Notes: a model not told the origin generated them from the letters alone. Counted from the first letter of the stretch, positions 8,000 to 18,167 are shown. The stretch: DNA of 64,000 nucleotides from an uncultured Alphaproteobacteria bacterium (GCA_902826095.1 CADEDN010000001.1:372001-436000); one strand, 5' to 3'. A program made the numbers and translations.

Positions 8000-9091
8000 C
8001 TAGCGCCTTCGGGCGACTTCTTCCTTGAAGCGCTGATAGCCGGACTTCGCGCCGCCGTCTCCCGCCCAGGCGCGAAGGCCGAGCGTGCCGAGAAAGCCCG
8101 CGAATTGCGGGCTTGAGACGCCGTAATAGGTTTCAAGAACTGTGATGATCGCCGGATCGAAGTCATGAAGGCAGAAATAGTCGATCTCCCTGATCCGGTT
8201 TGAATAATCGTCCCATGAGGCGAACATCCGTGTGATGAATTCCGCCTGCAGCGCTTCAGACGATCCGCAGACGGACGATGTCGGAAAGCCGATTTCAAGA
8301 AGCCGGACGGGCTTGGCGCCGGGCGCGCCGGCCATCCGCGCGAAGTCCGCCTGAACGGCGCTCGGCGACTGGACTGTGAAATCGGCGTTCAACGGATAAT
8401 AGGTCAAGAGCCACGCATCGGCGCCGTCGACGAGCGCGGCGTACTGCGTTCGCGCCGGCTCGTCGACGACAACGCCGAATGTCGCCTTTGCGCCGACGCA
8501 GGCGCCGGGCAACCGCGCCTTGACGCCCGGCGCGACCGCCGCGAAAAACCGGCGATACGCTTCCCACTTGGCGACATCGCCGCCAAGCAGCCCGTCGATC
8601 TCATTGCCGATCGCGAAGCAATCAATCGTCACGTCCGGCAATTGGTCGAGCACGAACGCCGCCAGCGCCTCAAATCGCGAGATGACGCCAGGATCGTCAT
8701 AGGGCAGAGCAAGAAGGTCGGCGGGTCGGCGGTCATTGTTGGTGTCGATCCCGACAAGAGAAACCGAAAGGCGGAAATTTCGCGTTCGATAGAATTCGTT
8801 CGCGATCTGCGGAAAATTTGGCGACGGGGCGTAGACGCCAGGCGAGACCTCAATGTCATCCCAGTAAAGACTGAGCGACACGATCTCCCCGCCAAGATCT
8901 TCAACCCTGTCCGCGACAATGTTGAAGTCATCATCTTCCCGTTCGGTCGGATGAACGCCGACAACGCGGCCGGCGAGCTGCGGCGGCGGGGCGGGGGGCG
9001 CTGTCCCGCCGCCGCTTCCGCTGCAAGCCGAAAGCGCCAGCCCGGACGCGACGAAACCGCGACGAGAGAGATTGAAAGGGCGACGGCCCAT
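8000..9091 (-). CDS. Secreted glycoside-hydrolase-like lipoprotein (TIM barrel)
   Basis: 363 residues with the start set at ATG 9089-9091, which has GGAGGT six bases upstream; a TTG 51 bp further up is less likely. The N-terminus NLSRRGFVASGLALSAC is a Tat motif followed by a lipobox cysteine, then a Gly/Pro linker. The body reads as a clan GH-A barrel: GVHPTERE, SLYWDDIEVSPGVY, a probable acid/base glutamate in CFAIGNEIDGLL, and a probable nucleophile in RLLEIGFPTS, followed by FCLHDFD. The spacing resembles GH5/GH53-like enzymes, but I cannot assign a family. The GH10 gene lies 67 bp upstream on the same strand, so joint action on a plant or algal polysaccharide is inferred. Confidence 0.7.
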   Translation of the reverse strand: MGRRPFNLSRRGFVASGLALSACSGSGGGTAPPAPPPQLAGRVVGVHPTEREDDDFNIVADRVEDLGGEIVSLSLYWDDIEVSPGVYAPSPNFPQIANEFYRTRNFRLSVSLVGIDTNNDRRPADLLALPYDDPGVISRFEALAAFVLDQLPDVTIDCFAIGNEIDGLLGGDVAKWEAYRRFFAAVAPGVKARLPGACVGAKATFGVVVDEPARTQYAALVDGADAWLLTYYPLNADFTVQSPSAVQADFARMAGAPGAKPVRLLEIGFPTSSVCGSSEALQAEFITRMFASWDDYSNRIREIDYFCLHDFDPAIITVLETYYGVSSPQFAGFLGTLGLRAWAGDGGAKSGYQRFKEEVARRR

Positions 9092-9158
9092 CGCGAGACC
9101 TCCGATATGGGGCAACGTGGCTGCTTTCGCGCGCAAACGCAATGCGCTCGAATAATCG

Positions 9159-11033
9159 TCAGCACGCCGTCAGCGTGAATGTTCCGCTGTTCGCCAGCGA
9201 TCGATCAAAGGCGCATTTCTTGCCGCTGATCGTCACCGTGATCTTGTAGTCGCCGAGAAATCCGCGCAGCGATGTCGCGCCCAAGCTGTCCGTCGTCAAT
9301 TGCGCCGGCCGCGTTCGCCAGGCGTTCGTCGTCAGATTGATCCAGCGGCGTCCCGACGGCTTCAATCGCCAATCGGACGCGAATACCGGCGAATTCAACA
9401 GCCAGTGATCGGCGTCCCAGAAGCCCCACATTTCAAAGCCGGAAAATCGCGGATTGCCGAACGTGAAAGTCATCATGTCTTCGGTGATGTCGGCCTGCAG
9501 CTCTTCGTCAAGCTGTTCGGCGTCATATTCGGTGACGGCGAATTTTTCAACGAGCGGCGAATATTGGGCGATGACGCGCTGCATCTGCCGAAAATCCGGC
9601 GCCGACTGACTGAAATGCGCCTGAAATCCCATGCCGTCGACCTTGCCGCCATCGGCTTCGATAAGGGCGATCAGCGATGCGTCATAGCCGGCCTTCGTCG
9701 GATTTGAGTTTTCAAGGACGCCATAATCGTTGAGGAAGAGCTTCGCCTTTGGATCAAGCAGGCGGGCGTTCTTGAACCATGTCGCAATTTCGGTCGCGGG
9801 CAGTTTGCCGCGAACCGGCGTAACGCCCGGCGCGGCGATCCTGCCCTGGATGTCGTAATTGTCGAACGGCTCATTGACGACATCCCATTCCGGACTGCGC
9901 CCGTTGAGCGCTGTCAGGATATCCGTGAAGTGCGCGTTGATGCGGCGGCGCACATAAGCAGGGCTCGCCGCCGCGGTGATGTCGGCGGGCATGATCTGTT
10001 CCGGGCGAATGCCAGGCCAGATCAGATTGTGGCCGCGGACAAATCGCACATTGTTGGCGGCGAGCCATGCGAACCCGTCTAGCGCCAATTGGCGGTCGCC
10101 CTCCCAGGACGGCCATTTCACATTGTTTTCAAAGCCGACCGCGTTAAATCGCCGGCGCACCGCGTCTCGGTAGTTCCGCTGGTCGGCGGGCGTGAACGGG
10201 CGCCCTTCGAACGTGTCGTAGCAGGGCCGCGCCGCGCCGGGCGCGAACGAGCAAAGCAGCCGCGCGGACTCGATTGCGGACGCCCAATAGAATGACGTTC
10301 TGACCTGCCGGATATCGATCACGGCGCCCTTGACGGGCGATCCGGCGCGGTCAAGGACGCGCAGCTTGAAGTCGCCTTTGCGGTTCTTCTCGATATTGGC
10401 GAGCGCGCGCGTGCGCCATGGCGCGTTCGGATCGTCCCGCCCCGGATAATAATAGGCGAAGCGCGCGGCGATCGCCGCGGCGAATGGCGGCTTCAATTGG
10501 CCGAGATTTTCGACTGACATCCCGCCGATCTCAAATTCGTCGGGAATGAGCCCGTAGCGGACCTGCAAGGACGCCTCGCCCGCGGTGAAGTCGGTTTCCG
10601 CGCGGAAGGGGATCGCGTATTTGCGCCAGGCCGCGCCGTCGACGGGCGCGTTTGTCAGCAGCGACGCTGTGAACGGATCCTGATTGAGCTGGAATGTCAT
10701 TTCGACTTTCAGCGTTTCTGGAGACGGCTTCGTCCTTCGCATCCAGTAGGTCGCGAGGAGCACGTCGCCCTTTGTGACCGGCGCGCGCGTCGGCCAGATC
10801 ACCGCGGCGTCATAGACATTGACGCCGGTGACGCCGCGCTTGATGCGCAGCGCCTGCGTGAACGGCGCGCCCGGGTCCGCCGCCGGGACGGTCGACACGA
10901 GGTCCGTCGGCGCGCCGGCGTTATATCCTTCATATTCAACGGTCGGGTTTGGGGTGATAATGGAGGGCGCGCCCTGTCCAAGGGCGGGCGACAACAGCGC
11001 GAACAAAATTAGCGGGATGGCGGCGCGGATCAT
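9159..11033 (-). CDS. Endo-1,4-beta-xylanase, glycoside hydrolase family 10
   Basis: 624 residues, ATG with GGAGGT just upstream. A signal peptide (MIRAAIPLILFALLSPALGQG) is followed by a beta-rich region of about 190 residues that resembles a carbohydrate-binding jelly roll. The GH10 barrel runs from about residue 245 (SFYWASAIESARL) to 570. The catalytic motif WDVVNEPF places the acid/base at Glu388, and FAVTEYDAE places the nucleophile at Glu502. GHNLIWPG and GFQAHFSQ are other GH10 blocks. GH10 enzymes cut xylan internally with retention. A short C-terminal beta domain with a disulphide-capable cysteine pair ends the protein. It is the first gene of a likely two-gene operon with the hydrolase at 8000. 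Confidence 0.9.
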   Translation of the reverse strand: MIRAAIPLILFALLSPALGQGAPSIITPNPTVEYEGYNAGAPTDLVSTVPAADPGAPFTQALRIKRGVTGVNVYDAAVIWPTRAPVTKGDVLLATYWMRRTKPSPETLKVEMTFQLNQDPFTASLLTNAPVDGAAWRKYAIPFRAETDFTAGEASLQVRYGLIPDEFEIGGMSVENLGQLKPPFAAAIAARFAYYYPGRDDPNAPWRTRALANIEKNRKGDFKLRVLDRAGSPVKGAVIDIRQVRTSFYWASAIESARLLCSFAPGAARPCYDTFEGRPFTPADQRNYRDAVRRRFNAVGFENNVKWPSWEGDRQLALDGFAWLAANNVRFVRGHNLIWPGIRPEQIMPADITAAASPAYVRRRINAHFTDILTALNGRSPEWDVVNEPFDNYDIQGRIAAPGVTPVRGKLPATEIATWFKNARLLDPKAKLFLNDYGVLENSNPTKAGYDASLIALIEADGGKVDGMGFQAHFSQSAPDFRQMQRVIAQYSPLVEKFAVTEYDAEQLDEELQADITEDMMTFTFGNPRFSGFEMWGFWDADHWLLNSPVFASDWRLKPSGRRWINLTTNAWRTRPAQLTTDSLGATSLRGFLGDYKITVTISGKKCAFDRSLANSGTFTLTAC

Positions 11034-11368
11034 AAGACCTCCAGAGGCGGAAACAGCTGGAGCAGCCGCCTCGCTGCGTGACGCAGCTTGCTTGCAGGTG
11101 ATCGTCGATCATCGAACCTTATCGCCGCTGTCATCCGTATGCGACTTAAATCACGGACATTATCGCCCGACCGTCGCCTTTCGCTTCGCGGGATCGACGC
11201 CAATTCGGCGGGACCGCGCGGGGCCAGGGGCCGCGGCTGGGGTTTCAAGCGTCAAGGATCGGCGTGATCGAACGCTAGCCGCCGCAGCGCTGGCGCGGTA
11301 TATGCAGAAACTGACAAGGCGGCCGACTTGTTAACGATATCGGCCCGTCGCGGTTTGTAGCCTGTTGT
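11034..11368. promoter_or_regulatory. Intergenic promoter region of the xylanase, with a candidate operator
   Basis: 335 bp between the divergent xylanase and acyltransferase genes with no credible reading frame. It contains the perfect inverted repeat GCTGCG-TGA-CGCAGC (11073-11087), 40 bp upstream of the xylanase ATG, a plausible regulator site. No ribosomal or tRNA sequence is visible. Which regulator binds is unknown. Confidence 0.4.
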
Positions 11369-12514
11369 GTGGTGTTGGTGCTTGGCATGTTGAGCGGCGG
11401 CGTTCTTGAGCGCGCGATGGCGCGCGCCGCATTCCAGCGCAAGACCGCCCCGGCGGGCGCCAAAACGGAACAGATTTTTCATCTCCACGCGTTTCGAGCC
11501 TTCGCCATTATTTCGATTGTCGCCGTTCACGCGCTGAGTTTCGGGATCAATATCGCACCTCACGCCGTCAAAGCGAGCGACGGCGGGGTCATCCTTAACG
11601 GCGCGACGCAAGCGCTGTTTCACGGCGGCACGCTCTATTTCGCGATGATTTCCGGGATATTGTTCTCGGTCGCCCTGAAAGCGCGCGGCTGGCGCAAATT
11701 CTTCTCCGGCAAGATCAGCAACGTTCTTGCGCCCTATTTCATCATCACGCTCCTGATGGAAGTTTTCGAGTGGAGTCCGACAAAGGGGCTGTTCGTCGTC
11801 GAACAGAGTCTTGGCGACTTCGCCGCGAACGTCGCGAGCGACCTTCTCAACGGCACGGGGAGTTTTCAATTCTGGTACATACCGGTTCTCGCGGCGCTCT
11901 ACCTTCTGACGCCCGCGGTCGACTGGACGCTGCGGGAGCGAAGCCGCAAGCCGCTTGCGATCCTGCTTGTCTTGCTGCCCATCCTGGTCACCCGCACCGG
12001 GTCGGACGTGAGCGCGCAGTCCGTCATCTATTTTCTCGGCGCCTATACGCTCGGCGTCTGGCTGGGGTCGAATTATGAGGCGTCAATGGCGATAGTTCGC
12101 GCTCGCCGCGCCGGGCTGTTCATCGCCTTCCTGCTTTCTTCGGCCGCGATCGGCGGATTATTCCTGGTCGGAGCCGATTATCTCGGGCCGATCTCGGCGC
12201 GTGAGAGCGCCTATTATATTCAAAAAGGCTCGCTCGCGCTTCTCGTTCTCGATTGGCTGAAATCGAATGAATCGCGCACGAAGTTGCTCGATACCGTCGC
12301 CACGCACTCGTTCCCGACTTATTTCATGCACGTGTCGATCATCAATATCGTCGGCAGGTCGGCTCGCGTCTATTTTGGCCCGCCGGAGAGTGTGCTTGCG
12401 GCGATCGCGCTCGGACTGGTTTTATTCGCCGTCGGCCTTGGCGTCTCCATTTTTATCAGCATGGGAATGAAACGCCTTCTTGGGCGGCGGTCGCGTTGGC
12501 TGATCGGAGCCTGA
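11369..12514 (+). CDS. Acyltransferase 3 family membrane protein
   Basis: Up to 381 residues. It opens its conserved part with FHLHAFRAFAIISIVAVHALSF, where the Arg-Ala block and the following His are typical of acyltransferase 3 / OpgC-like proteins. These acylate (acetylate, succinylate) cell-surface sugars with ten or so membrane helices. Hydrophobic helices are spread along the whole chain, and HSFPTYFMHVSIINIV near residue 312 is a second family block. The start is uncertain: 11369 gives the longest frame, but ATG at 11387 or 11417 is as likely, and none has a strong ribosome site. It is divergent from the xylanase and 57 bp before glpX. The acceptor molecule is unknown. Confidence 0.8.
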   Translation: MVLVLGMLSGGVLERAMARAAFQRKTAPAGAKTEQIFHLHAFRAFAIISIVAVHALSFGINIAPHAVKASDGGVILNGATQALFHGGTLYFAMISGILFSVALKARGWRKFFSGKISNVLAPYFIITLLMEVFEWSPTKGLFVVEQSLGDFAANVASDLLNGTGSFQFWYIPVLAALYLLTPAVDWTLRERSRKPLAILLVLLPILVTRTGSDVSAQSVIYFLGAYTLGVWLGSNYEASMAIVRARRAGLFIAFLLSSAAIGGLFLVGADYLGPISARESAYYIQKGSLALLVLDWLKSNESRTKLLDTVATHSFPTYFMHVSIINIVGRSARVYFGPPESVLAAIALGLVLFAVGLGVSIFISMGMKRLLGRRSRWLIGA

Positions 12515-12571
12515 CCCGTCGCATTGACAATGGGCGTCACTTCCGCTTGCAAGGGGAAAAAGGAGATTATT

Positions 12572-13528
12572 ATGGCCGACCTCGAATTCCTCGACCGCAT
12601 TCTCACCATGGAGATCGGGCGCTGCACCGAAGCGGCGGCGGTCGCGGCCTCGAAAATGATCGGGCGGGGCGACAAGAACGGAGCGGACCAGGCGGCGGTC
12701 GCGGCGCTTCGTGAAGCGTTGAATCGCCTCGACATTGACGGAACGGTCGTTATCGGCGAAGGCGAACGCGACGAAGCGCCGATGCTTTTCATCGGCGAGA
12801 AAGTCGGTTCGAAAAAAGGCCCGAAGGTCGACATCGCGCTTGACCCGCTCGAAGGCACCGACCTCACCGCCAAGGGCATGGGCAACGCGCTCGCCGTCGT
12901 CGCGATGGCGACAGCCGGAACAATGCTTCACGCGCCGGACACCTATATGGACAAGATCGCGATCGGCCCAGGCTATCCTGACGGCGTCGTCGATCTTGAC
13001 GCTTCCGTTGAAGAAAACATCAAAGAACTCGCCAAAGCCAAGCGCGTTCAGCCGTCCGACATCACGCTTTGCGTGCTTGATCGCGACCGCCACAAGCATA
13101 TTGTCGACGGCGCGCGCAAGGTCGGCGCGCGGATCATCCTCATTCCGGACGGCGACGTCGCCGGCGTCTTTCATACGACGGAGCCGTCGACCGGCATCGA
13201 TCTTTATGTGGGCCAGGGCGGCGCGCCGGAAGGCGTCCTCGCGGCGGCGGCGCTGCGCTGCGTCGGCGGCCAGATGCAGGGAAGGCTGGTCTTTCGCAAT
13301 GACGACGAAAAAGAGCGCGCGGCGCGCGCCGGCATCAAGGACCTCAACCGGAAATACGGGCTCATGGATCTTTGCGGCGGCGACGTGTTCTTCGCGGCGA
13401 CGGGCGTCACCAACGGCACCATGCTCGACGGCGTCAAATGGGAGCCAGGCCACATTTCGACGCATACGGTCGTCATGCGCTCGAAGACGGGGACGATCCG
13501 CTATATCCGGGCGAGGACGCGGCGCTAG
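12572..13528 (+). CDS. glpX: Fructose-1,6-bisphosphatase, class II
   Basis: 318 residues from ATG 12572, chosen over an upstream in-frame ATG because AAAGGAG lies eight bases before it and MADLEFLDRILTMEIGRCTE is the family N-terminus. It hydrolyses fructose 1,6-bisphosphate to fructose 6-phosphate for gluconeogenesis. Metal- and phosphate-site blocks are present: GTVVIGEGERDEAPML, the DPLEGTDL signature, and GAPEGVLAAAALRC toward the C-terminus. It could also act on sedoheptulose bisphosphate. Convergent with the TadG-like gene, 62 bp apart. Together with glcB at 30.7 kb it fits growth on C2 compounds or fatty acids. Confidence 0.95.
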   Translation: MADLEFLDRILTMEIGRCTEAAAVAASKMIGRGDKNGADQAAVAALREALNRLDIDGTVVIGEGERDEAPMLFIGEKVGSKKGPKVDIALDPLEGTDLTAKGMGNALAVVAMATAGTMLHAPDTYMDKIAIGPGYPDGVVDLDASVEENIKELAKAKRVQPSDITLCVLDRDRHKHIVDGARKVGARIILIPDGDVAGVFHTTEPSTGIDLYVGQGGAPEGVLAAAALRCVGGQMQGRLVFRNDDEKERAARAGIKDLNRKYGLMDLCGGDVFFAATGVTNGTMLDGVKWEPGHISTHTVVMRSKTGTIRYIRARTRR

Positions 13529-13590
13529 CCTTTTGTTTTTCGCTCCGTATTGCCGATAAACCGGCGGCCGCTTTTTCGCCCGGCGCTAGC

Positions 13591-15015
13591 CTATTTCGTC
13601 AGCGCGAGCTCAACAAGGCTGTTGGCGATCGATTTGAAGGCGGCTGCGAGCTGGCCTGAATCCGCCGCGTCATAGAATTTGTCCGGCGCGGTCGCGCAGT
13701 CCCTCAGGAGATTTGTAACAGCCGCATCCGATACGTCAAATGCGATCGTGTAGAGCTGGATGTTTTTGCTCTTGATTTCATCGCACATTTCCTCGGTGTA
13801 GTCGTTCGCCTCGGTCCTGTTGCTGTCGTAATGCGCGCCCCAATCGTCGGGCGAAGCGGTGTTTTCGCCGTCGGTCATCAAGACAATCGCCTTGGCGCCG
13901 CCCGCCGCCTGCATCGCCGCATCGGTTTTTCCTTGCGTGAACGGTTCGTCCGAGGAGATCAGCGCATGACCCCAGAACAGTCCGCCTGGCACATAGGTTT
14001 CTCCGCCGACGGACATCGCGACAATCGCATTTTCCACGACGGACTTTGTCGTCGTCATCGCCGTTATCTCCTGGGGACAATCGGGTCCTCCGGCGTTCAG
14101 AACGCCCGGGATCCGCTCCGACAGATAATCGTCGTCTTCGATATTGTTTGGATGATTTCGCGAGCCGACGCAGCCGTACCAGGTTGTCGGATGCGGCGTT
14201 ATCGAGCAGTTCGTCGGCGGATCGCCTGACGGGCACTGCCATTGCTTGCAGGAATAGGGGGAGCCGTCCGAATAACAGGTCGTGTTGACTTCGGAGCAGC
14301 CTGACGAGGTCGCGGCGGCGGCGTCGACGGTGCAGACATTTTCATTCCAGACGCCGTCAGGCGGAATCTGCAGCCATGGCGCCGACGCGAATGAGAGCCC
14401 GATATTGACGTGCCGCGCAAAGGGAACGACGCCGACCTTGGTCTGGTTGCCCGCATCCGCCATGATCTTGTCGACGAGATCGCTCGCGGCCGACTTCAGG
14501 TCGGTCATTTTCTGGCCGTTCATCGAGCCGGTGTTGTCGAGTACGAGGACCACTTCGAGATCGCGGGGCTCGCCCGCCCGGGCTTCCGAGAGAATGTCGA
14601 TATCGAGCGTCTTTCGTCCGGCGATTCGCAAAAGCGTGGTGTCCAGCTTCGCTTTCGCTGTGATTCGAAAGACATCGTCTGGTTCGATTTTCTCGAATTC
14701 GAAATCGGAAATTGCAAGATGGGAGAGATTTTTCGTGTTGGCGTCGAACATTTTGCGCGCGATCTGCGCCGCCTCGGCGTCTGTCATGGCGGGATTGATC
14801 AGCTTGGCGCGCGCGGATGAAAGGACGGCGGCGTCCGATGCGTTGGCGAGCGCCGTCCTTGTGTCGTTAAGGCGATACATGTCGATGGCGATGCCCGCCG
14901 CCGCCACCAATGGAATGAGGACCAGCGCGAACATCAACGCGACATTGCCGCCTCGGTCGACGGAAAGGCGGACCGCGGGAGTTGCGCGGCTCTTCGATCT
15001 CGAACCGTCAGTCAC
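13591..15015 (-). CDS. TadG-like Flp pilus assembly protein with von Willebrand A domain
   Basis: 474 residues from GTG with GGAGG upstream. The N-terminal TadE/TadG segment GGNVALMFALVLIPLVAAAGIAIDM is a pilin-like hydrophobic helix, followed by NDTRTALANASDAAVLSSARAKL, a standard TadG block. A von Willebrand A domain begins at about residue 152 (LEVVLVLDNTGSMNG), whose DxTGS is close to the DxSxS MIDAS consensus, and ends near residue 460. A cysteine-rich insertion sits at about 225-290. TadG proteins are envelope components of Flp/Tad adhesion pili, but no other tad gene is present here, so it is an orphan copy. Its role in adhesion is inferred. Confidence 0.87.
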   Translation of the reverse strand: MTDGSRSKSRATPAVRLSVDRGGNVALMFALVLIPLVAAAGIAIDMYRLNDTRTALANASDAAVLSSARAKLINPAMTDAEAAQIARKMFDANTKNLSHLAISDFEFEKIEPDDVFRITAKAKLDTTLLRIAGRKTLDIDILSEARAGEPRDLEVVLVLDNTGSMNGQKMTDLKSAASDLVDKIMADAGNQTKVGVVPFARHVNIGLSFASAPWLQIPPDGVWNENVCTVDAAAATSSGCSEVNTTCYSDGSPYSCKQWQCPSGDPPTNCSITPHPTTWYGCVGSRNHPNNIEDDDYLSERIPGVLNAGGPDCPQEITAMTTTKSVVENAIVAMSVGGETYVPGGLFWGHALISSDEPFTQGKTDAAMQAAGGAKAIVLMTDGENTASPDDWGAHYDSNRTEANDYTEEMCDEIKSKNIQLYTIAFDVSDAAVTNLLRDCATAPDKFYDAADSGQLAAAFKSIANSLVELALTK

Positions 15016-15169
15016 GTCGAACCTCCAGAGAGTCCAGCAGATTCTGTTTACCGCTCGCCGATGAACAAGACCTTGCCGGCCGCCCTCGTTAATCTCTTGT
15101 CAATAATTCTGATCCTGAACGCAGCGGTTTCAATTTGCGAAGCCGGCGCCGCCATGCGAATGCTCGCGA

Positions 15170-17020
15170 ATGCTTGGGTTTTTTGAGAGTCTGCTTGATC
15201 CGTTCCCGGAGACGCGCCTCGGCGCGCCGCCCAAGGGGCTCGTTCGGTTTTGCTGGCACTTCGTAAGGGACGCTCGCGGCTGGCTGGCCGCCTTAACCCT
15301 GCTGACGATCGCCATCGCGATCGGCGAGGTGTTCCTGTTCGCCTTCCTCGGCCGGATCGTCGACTGGCTGGCGACCGCCGATCGCGCCGGGTTCCTTGAG
15401 CGGGAAAAAGCGACGCTGTTCGGCATGGGCGCCCTCGTCGTCGTCGGCCTGCCGCTCGCGGCGTTCCTGCATACGACGATCGTTCACCAGGTTCTGCTCG
15501 GAAACCTGCCGATGAGCGCGCGGTGGCGGATGCACCGGCATCTGCTCGGCCAGTCGATGTCGTTCTATGCAAATGAATTCGCGGGCCGCGTCGCGACGAA
15601 GGTCATGCAGACATCGCTCGCCGTGCGCGAAACGGTGATGAAATTGCTCGACGTCTTCGTCTACGTCGTCGTCTATTTCGTCACGATGATCGCGATGGTC
15701 GCGAGCGCGGACTGGCGGCTCGCGATGCCGCTTCTGGTCTGGCTTGCGTGCTATATCGGCATGATCTGGCATTTCGTCCCGCGTCTCAGAAGCATCGCGG
15801 AAAAGCAGGCCGATGCGCGCTCCGTCATGACCGGGCGCATCGTCGACAGTTATACGAATATCGGCACCGTGAAGCTTTTCGCGCATGCGGGCCGCGAGGA
15901 ATCCTATGCGCGCGAGAGCATGGAGCAGTTTCTTGCAACCGTGCATCCCCAAATGCGCCTTGTCACGCAATTCAACACCGCTGTTTATGTCAACAATTGC
16001 CTCGCTGTCTTTGTCATTGCGAGCCTTTCAATCGCCTTTTGGCTGAACAGTCTCGTCACGGTCGGCTCGATCGCCGCCGTCATCGCGCTTGCGCTGCGTC
16101 TTAACGGCATGTCGCAGTGGATCATGTGGGAGGTCTCCGGGCTCTTCGAGAATATCGGCACGGTCTATGACGGCATGGAGACGATGACGCGCGGTCTCGA
16201 CGTCGTCGACGCGCCGGACGCTGTCGCCCTTGAGCGGCCGCGCGGGGAAATACGGTTTGAAAACGTCTCCTTCCACTACGGCAAGGAGGGCGGCGTCATC
16301 GACGATTTCAATCTGGCGATCCGGCCGGGCGACAAGGTGGGACTCGTCGGCAGATCCGGCGCCGGGAAGACGACCTTGATGAACCTGCTGCTGCGCTTCT
16401 ACGACGCCGAAGGCGGCTCCATTCTTGTCGATGGACAGGACATCAAGCGGGTGAAACAGGAATCGCTGCGGGCGCAGATCGGCGTCGTCACGCAAGAGAC
16501 CGCGCTGCTGCATCGATCGATCCGGGACAACATCGCCTATGGCCGTCCCGGCGCCAACGATGAGGCGATCCGCGAAGCGGCGCGCCGGGCGAATGCGCTT
16601 CAGTTTGTTGAATCGCTTGAGGACAGCCGCGGCCGAAAGGGCTTCGATGCGCATGTCGGTGAGCGCGGCGTGAAGCTTTCGGGCGGCCAGCGACAGCGCA
16701 TCGCCATCGCGCGCGTCTTTTTGAAGGATGCGCCGATCCTTGTCCTTGATGAGGCGACATCGGCGCTTGATTCTGAAGTCGAAGCGGCGATCCAGGAAAA
16801 TCTCTTTCATCTGATGAAAGGCAAGACCGTCATCGCGATCGCGCATCGCCTCTCGACGATCGCCCAGCTCGACCGACTTGTCGTCATTGATCAGGGTCGA
16901 ATCATCGAACAGGGCTCTCACAAGGAGCTGGTCGCCAGCGGCGGCCTCTACGCCGATCTCTGGGCGCGCCAGTCCGGCGGCTTCATCGCGGGCGAACCGA
17001 CCGCGAGCGCGGCGGAATAG
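15170..17020 (+). CDS. ABC transporter, fused permease and ATPase (exporter type)
   Basis: 616 residues. About six membrane helices fill residues 35-310. The nucleotide-binding domain follows: Walker A GRSGAGKTT (Lys400), Q-loop TQE, signature LSGGQRQRIAIARV, Walker B ILVLDEATSALD and H-loop AHRLSTI. This half-transporter layout dimerises and exports lipids, drugs or peptides across the inner membrane. A cysteine-rich substrate domain or peptidase domain is not seen, so the substrate is unknown. It overlaps no neighbour and meets tdh tail-to-tail, with six bases between. Confidence 0.93.
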   Translation: MLGFFESLLDPFPETRLGAPPKGLVRFCWHFVRDARGWLAALTLLTIAIAIGEVFLFAFLGRIVDWLATADRAGFLEREKATLFGMGALVVVGLPLAAFLHTTIVHQVLLGNLPMSARWRMHRHLLGQSMSFYANEFAGRVATKVMQTSLAVRETVMKLLDVFVYVVVYFVTMIAMVASADWRLAMPLLVWLACYIGMIWHFVPRLRSIAEKQADARSVMTGRIVDSYTNIGTVKLFAHAGREESYARESMEQFLATVHPQMRLVTQFNTAVYVNNCLAVFVIASLSIAFWLNSLVTVGSIAAVIALALRLNGMSQWIMWEVSGLFENIGTVYDGMETMTRGLDVVDAPDAVALERPRGEIRFENVSFHYGKEGGVIDDFNLAIRPGDKVGLVGRSGAGKTTLMNLLLRFYDAEGGSILVDGQDIKRVKQESLRAQIGVVTQETALLHRSIRDNIAYGRPGANDEAIREAARRANALQFVESLEDSRGRKGFDAHVGERGVKLSGGQRQRIAIARVFLKDAPILVLDEATSALDSEVEAAIQENLFHLMKGKTVIAIAHRLSTIAQLDRLVVIDQGRIIEQGSHKELVASGGLYADLWARQSGGFIAGEPTASAAE

Positions 17021-17026
17021 GTCCGC

Positions 17027-18061
17027 CTACCAGTCCAGCACGACTTTCCCGGACTGCCCCGAGCGCATGATGTCGAAGCCCTTCTGGAAATCATTGGCCG
17101 CGAAACGGTGCGTCAGGATCGGCTTGAGGTTCAGCCCCGCCTGCAACAGCGCGCCCATCTTGTACCAGGTCTCGAACATCCGCCGACCGTAAATGCCTTT
17201 GATCTCGAGGCCTTTGAAGATGATCTTGTCCCAGTCGACGCCGGCGCCGTTCGGCATGATCCCGAGCATGGCGATCTTGCCGCCATGGTTCATGGTGTCG
17301 AGCATGGAAGCGAACGCCGCCGGAACGCCGGACATCTCCAGCCCGATATCGAACCCCTCCGTCATGCCGAGTTCGCTCATCACGTCGCGAATATCCTGCT
17401 TTGAAACATTGACAGCGCGCGATGCGCCCATCGTTTTCGCAAGGCCCAGACGGAATTCGTTGACGTCGGTGATGACGATGTGGCGCGCGCCGACGAAACG
17501 CGCGACGGCGGCGGCCATGATGCCGATCGGACCGGCGCCGGTGATCAATACGTCTTCGCCGACGAGATCATAGGCGAGGGCGGTGTGAACGGCGTTTCCG
17601 TAAGGATCGAATATCGCGCCCATTTCATCGGGAATGTCGTCCGGCATGCGATAGATATTGAAGGCGGGCGCCGCAATATACTCGGCGAAGGCGCCGGGGC
17701 GATTGACGCCGATGCCGAGCGTGTTGCGGCAAAGGTGCCGCTGGCCGGCGCGGCAATTGCGGCAATAGCCGCAAGTGACATGGCCTTCGACCGAAACGCG
17801 ATCGCCGATTTTCATTTTCGAATGTTCCGGATGAACCTCCGACCCGATCTCGACGATTTCCCCCATGAATTCATGGCCGACAGTCATCGGCACCGGCACG
17901 GTCTTCTGCGCCCAGGCGTCCCAGTTGTAGATGTGAACGTCGGTCCCGCAGATCGCCGTCTTCCTGACTTTGATCAGCACGTCGTTGGGGCCGATTTCCG
18001 GCATCGGCACGTCTTCCAGCCATATGCCTTCTTCGCGCTTGGCTTTGACGAGAGCTCTCAT
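17027..18061 (-). CDS. tdh: L-threonine 3-dehydrogenase
   Basis: 344 residues, medium-chain zinc alcohol dehydrogenase fold. It oxidises L-threonine with NAD+ to 2-amino-3-ketobutyrate. The N-terminus [21 protein letters not shown], the catalytic-zinc block [11 protein letters not shown] with GHEFMGEI, and the structural-zinc knuckle [15 protein letters not shown] are all present. The threonine-specific stretch [12 protein letters not shown] and the Rossmann motif [13 protein letters not shown] follow. Length is the usual 341-345. The normal partner kbl (glycine C-acetyltransferase) is not adjacent, so the operon has been split or the product aminoketone is handled elsewhere. Confidence 0.96.
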   Translation of the reverse strand: MRALVKAKREEGIWLEDVPMPEIGPNDVLIKVRKTAICGTDVHIYNWDAWAQKTVPVPMTVGHEFMGEIVEIGSEVHPEHSKMKIGDRVSVEGHVTCGYCRNCRAGQRHLCRNTLGIGVNRPGAFAEYIAAPAFNIYRMPDDIPDEMGAIFDPYGNAVHTALAYDLVGEDVLITGAGPIGIMAAAVARFVGARHIVITDVNEFRLGLAKTMGASRAVNVSKQDIRDVMSELGMTEGFDIGLEMSGVPAAFASMLDTMNHGGKIAMLGIMPNGAGVDWDKIIFKGLEIKGIYGRRMFETWYKMGALLQAGLNLKPILTHRFAANDFQKGFDIMRSGQSGKVVLDW

Positions 18062-18167
18062 GAAAGGTCCTGATTGCGTCTGGCGGGAGTCGATGCTGGA
18101 GAATTAGGCCAAGTTTTTTCTTTCAGCAATTGGATCGCATAGGCTAAGGGAGGGAGGGCGTCGAATT

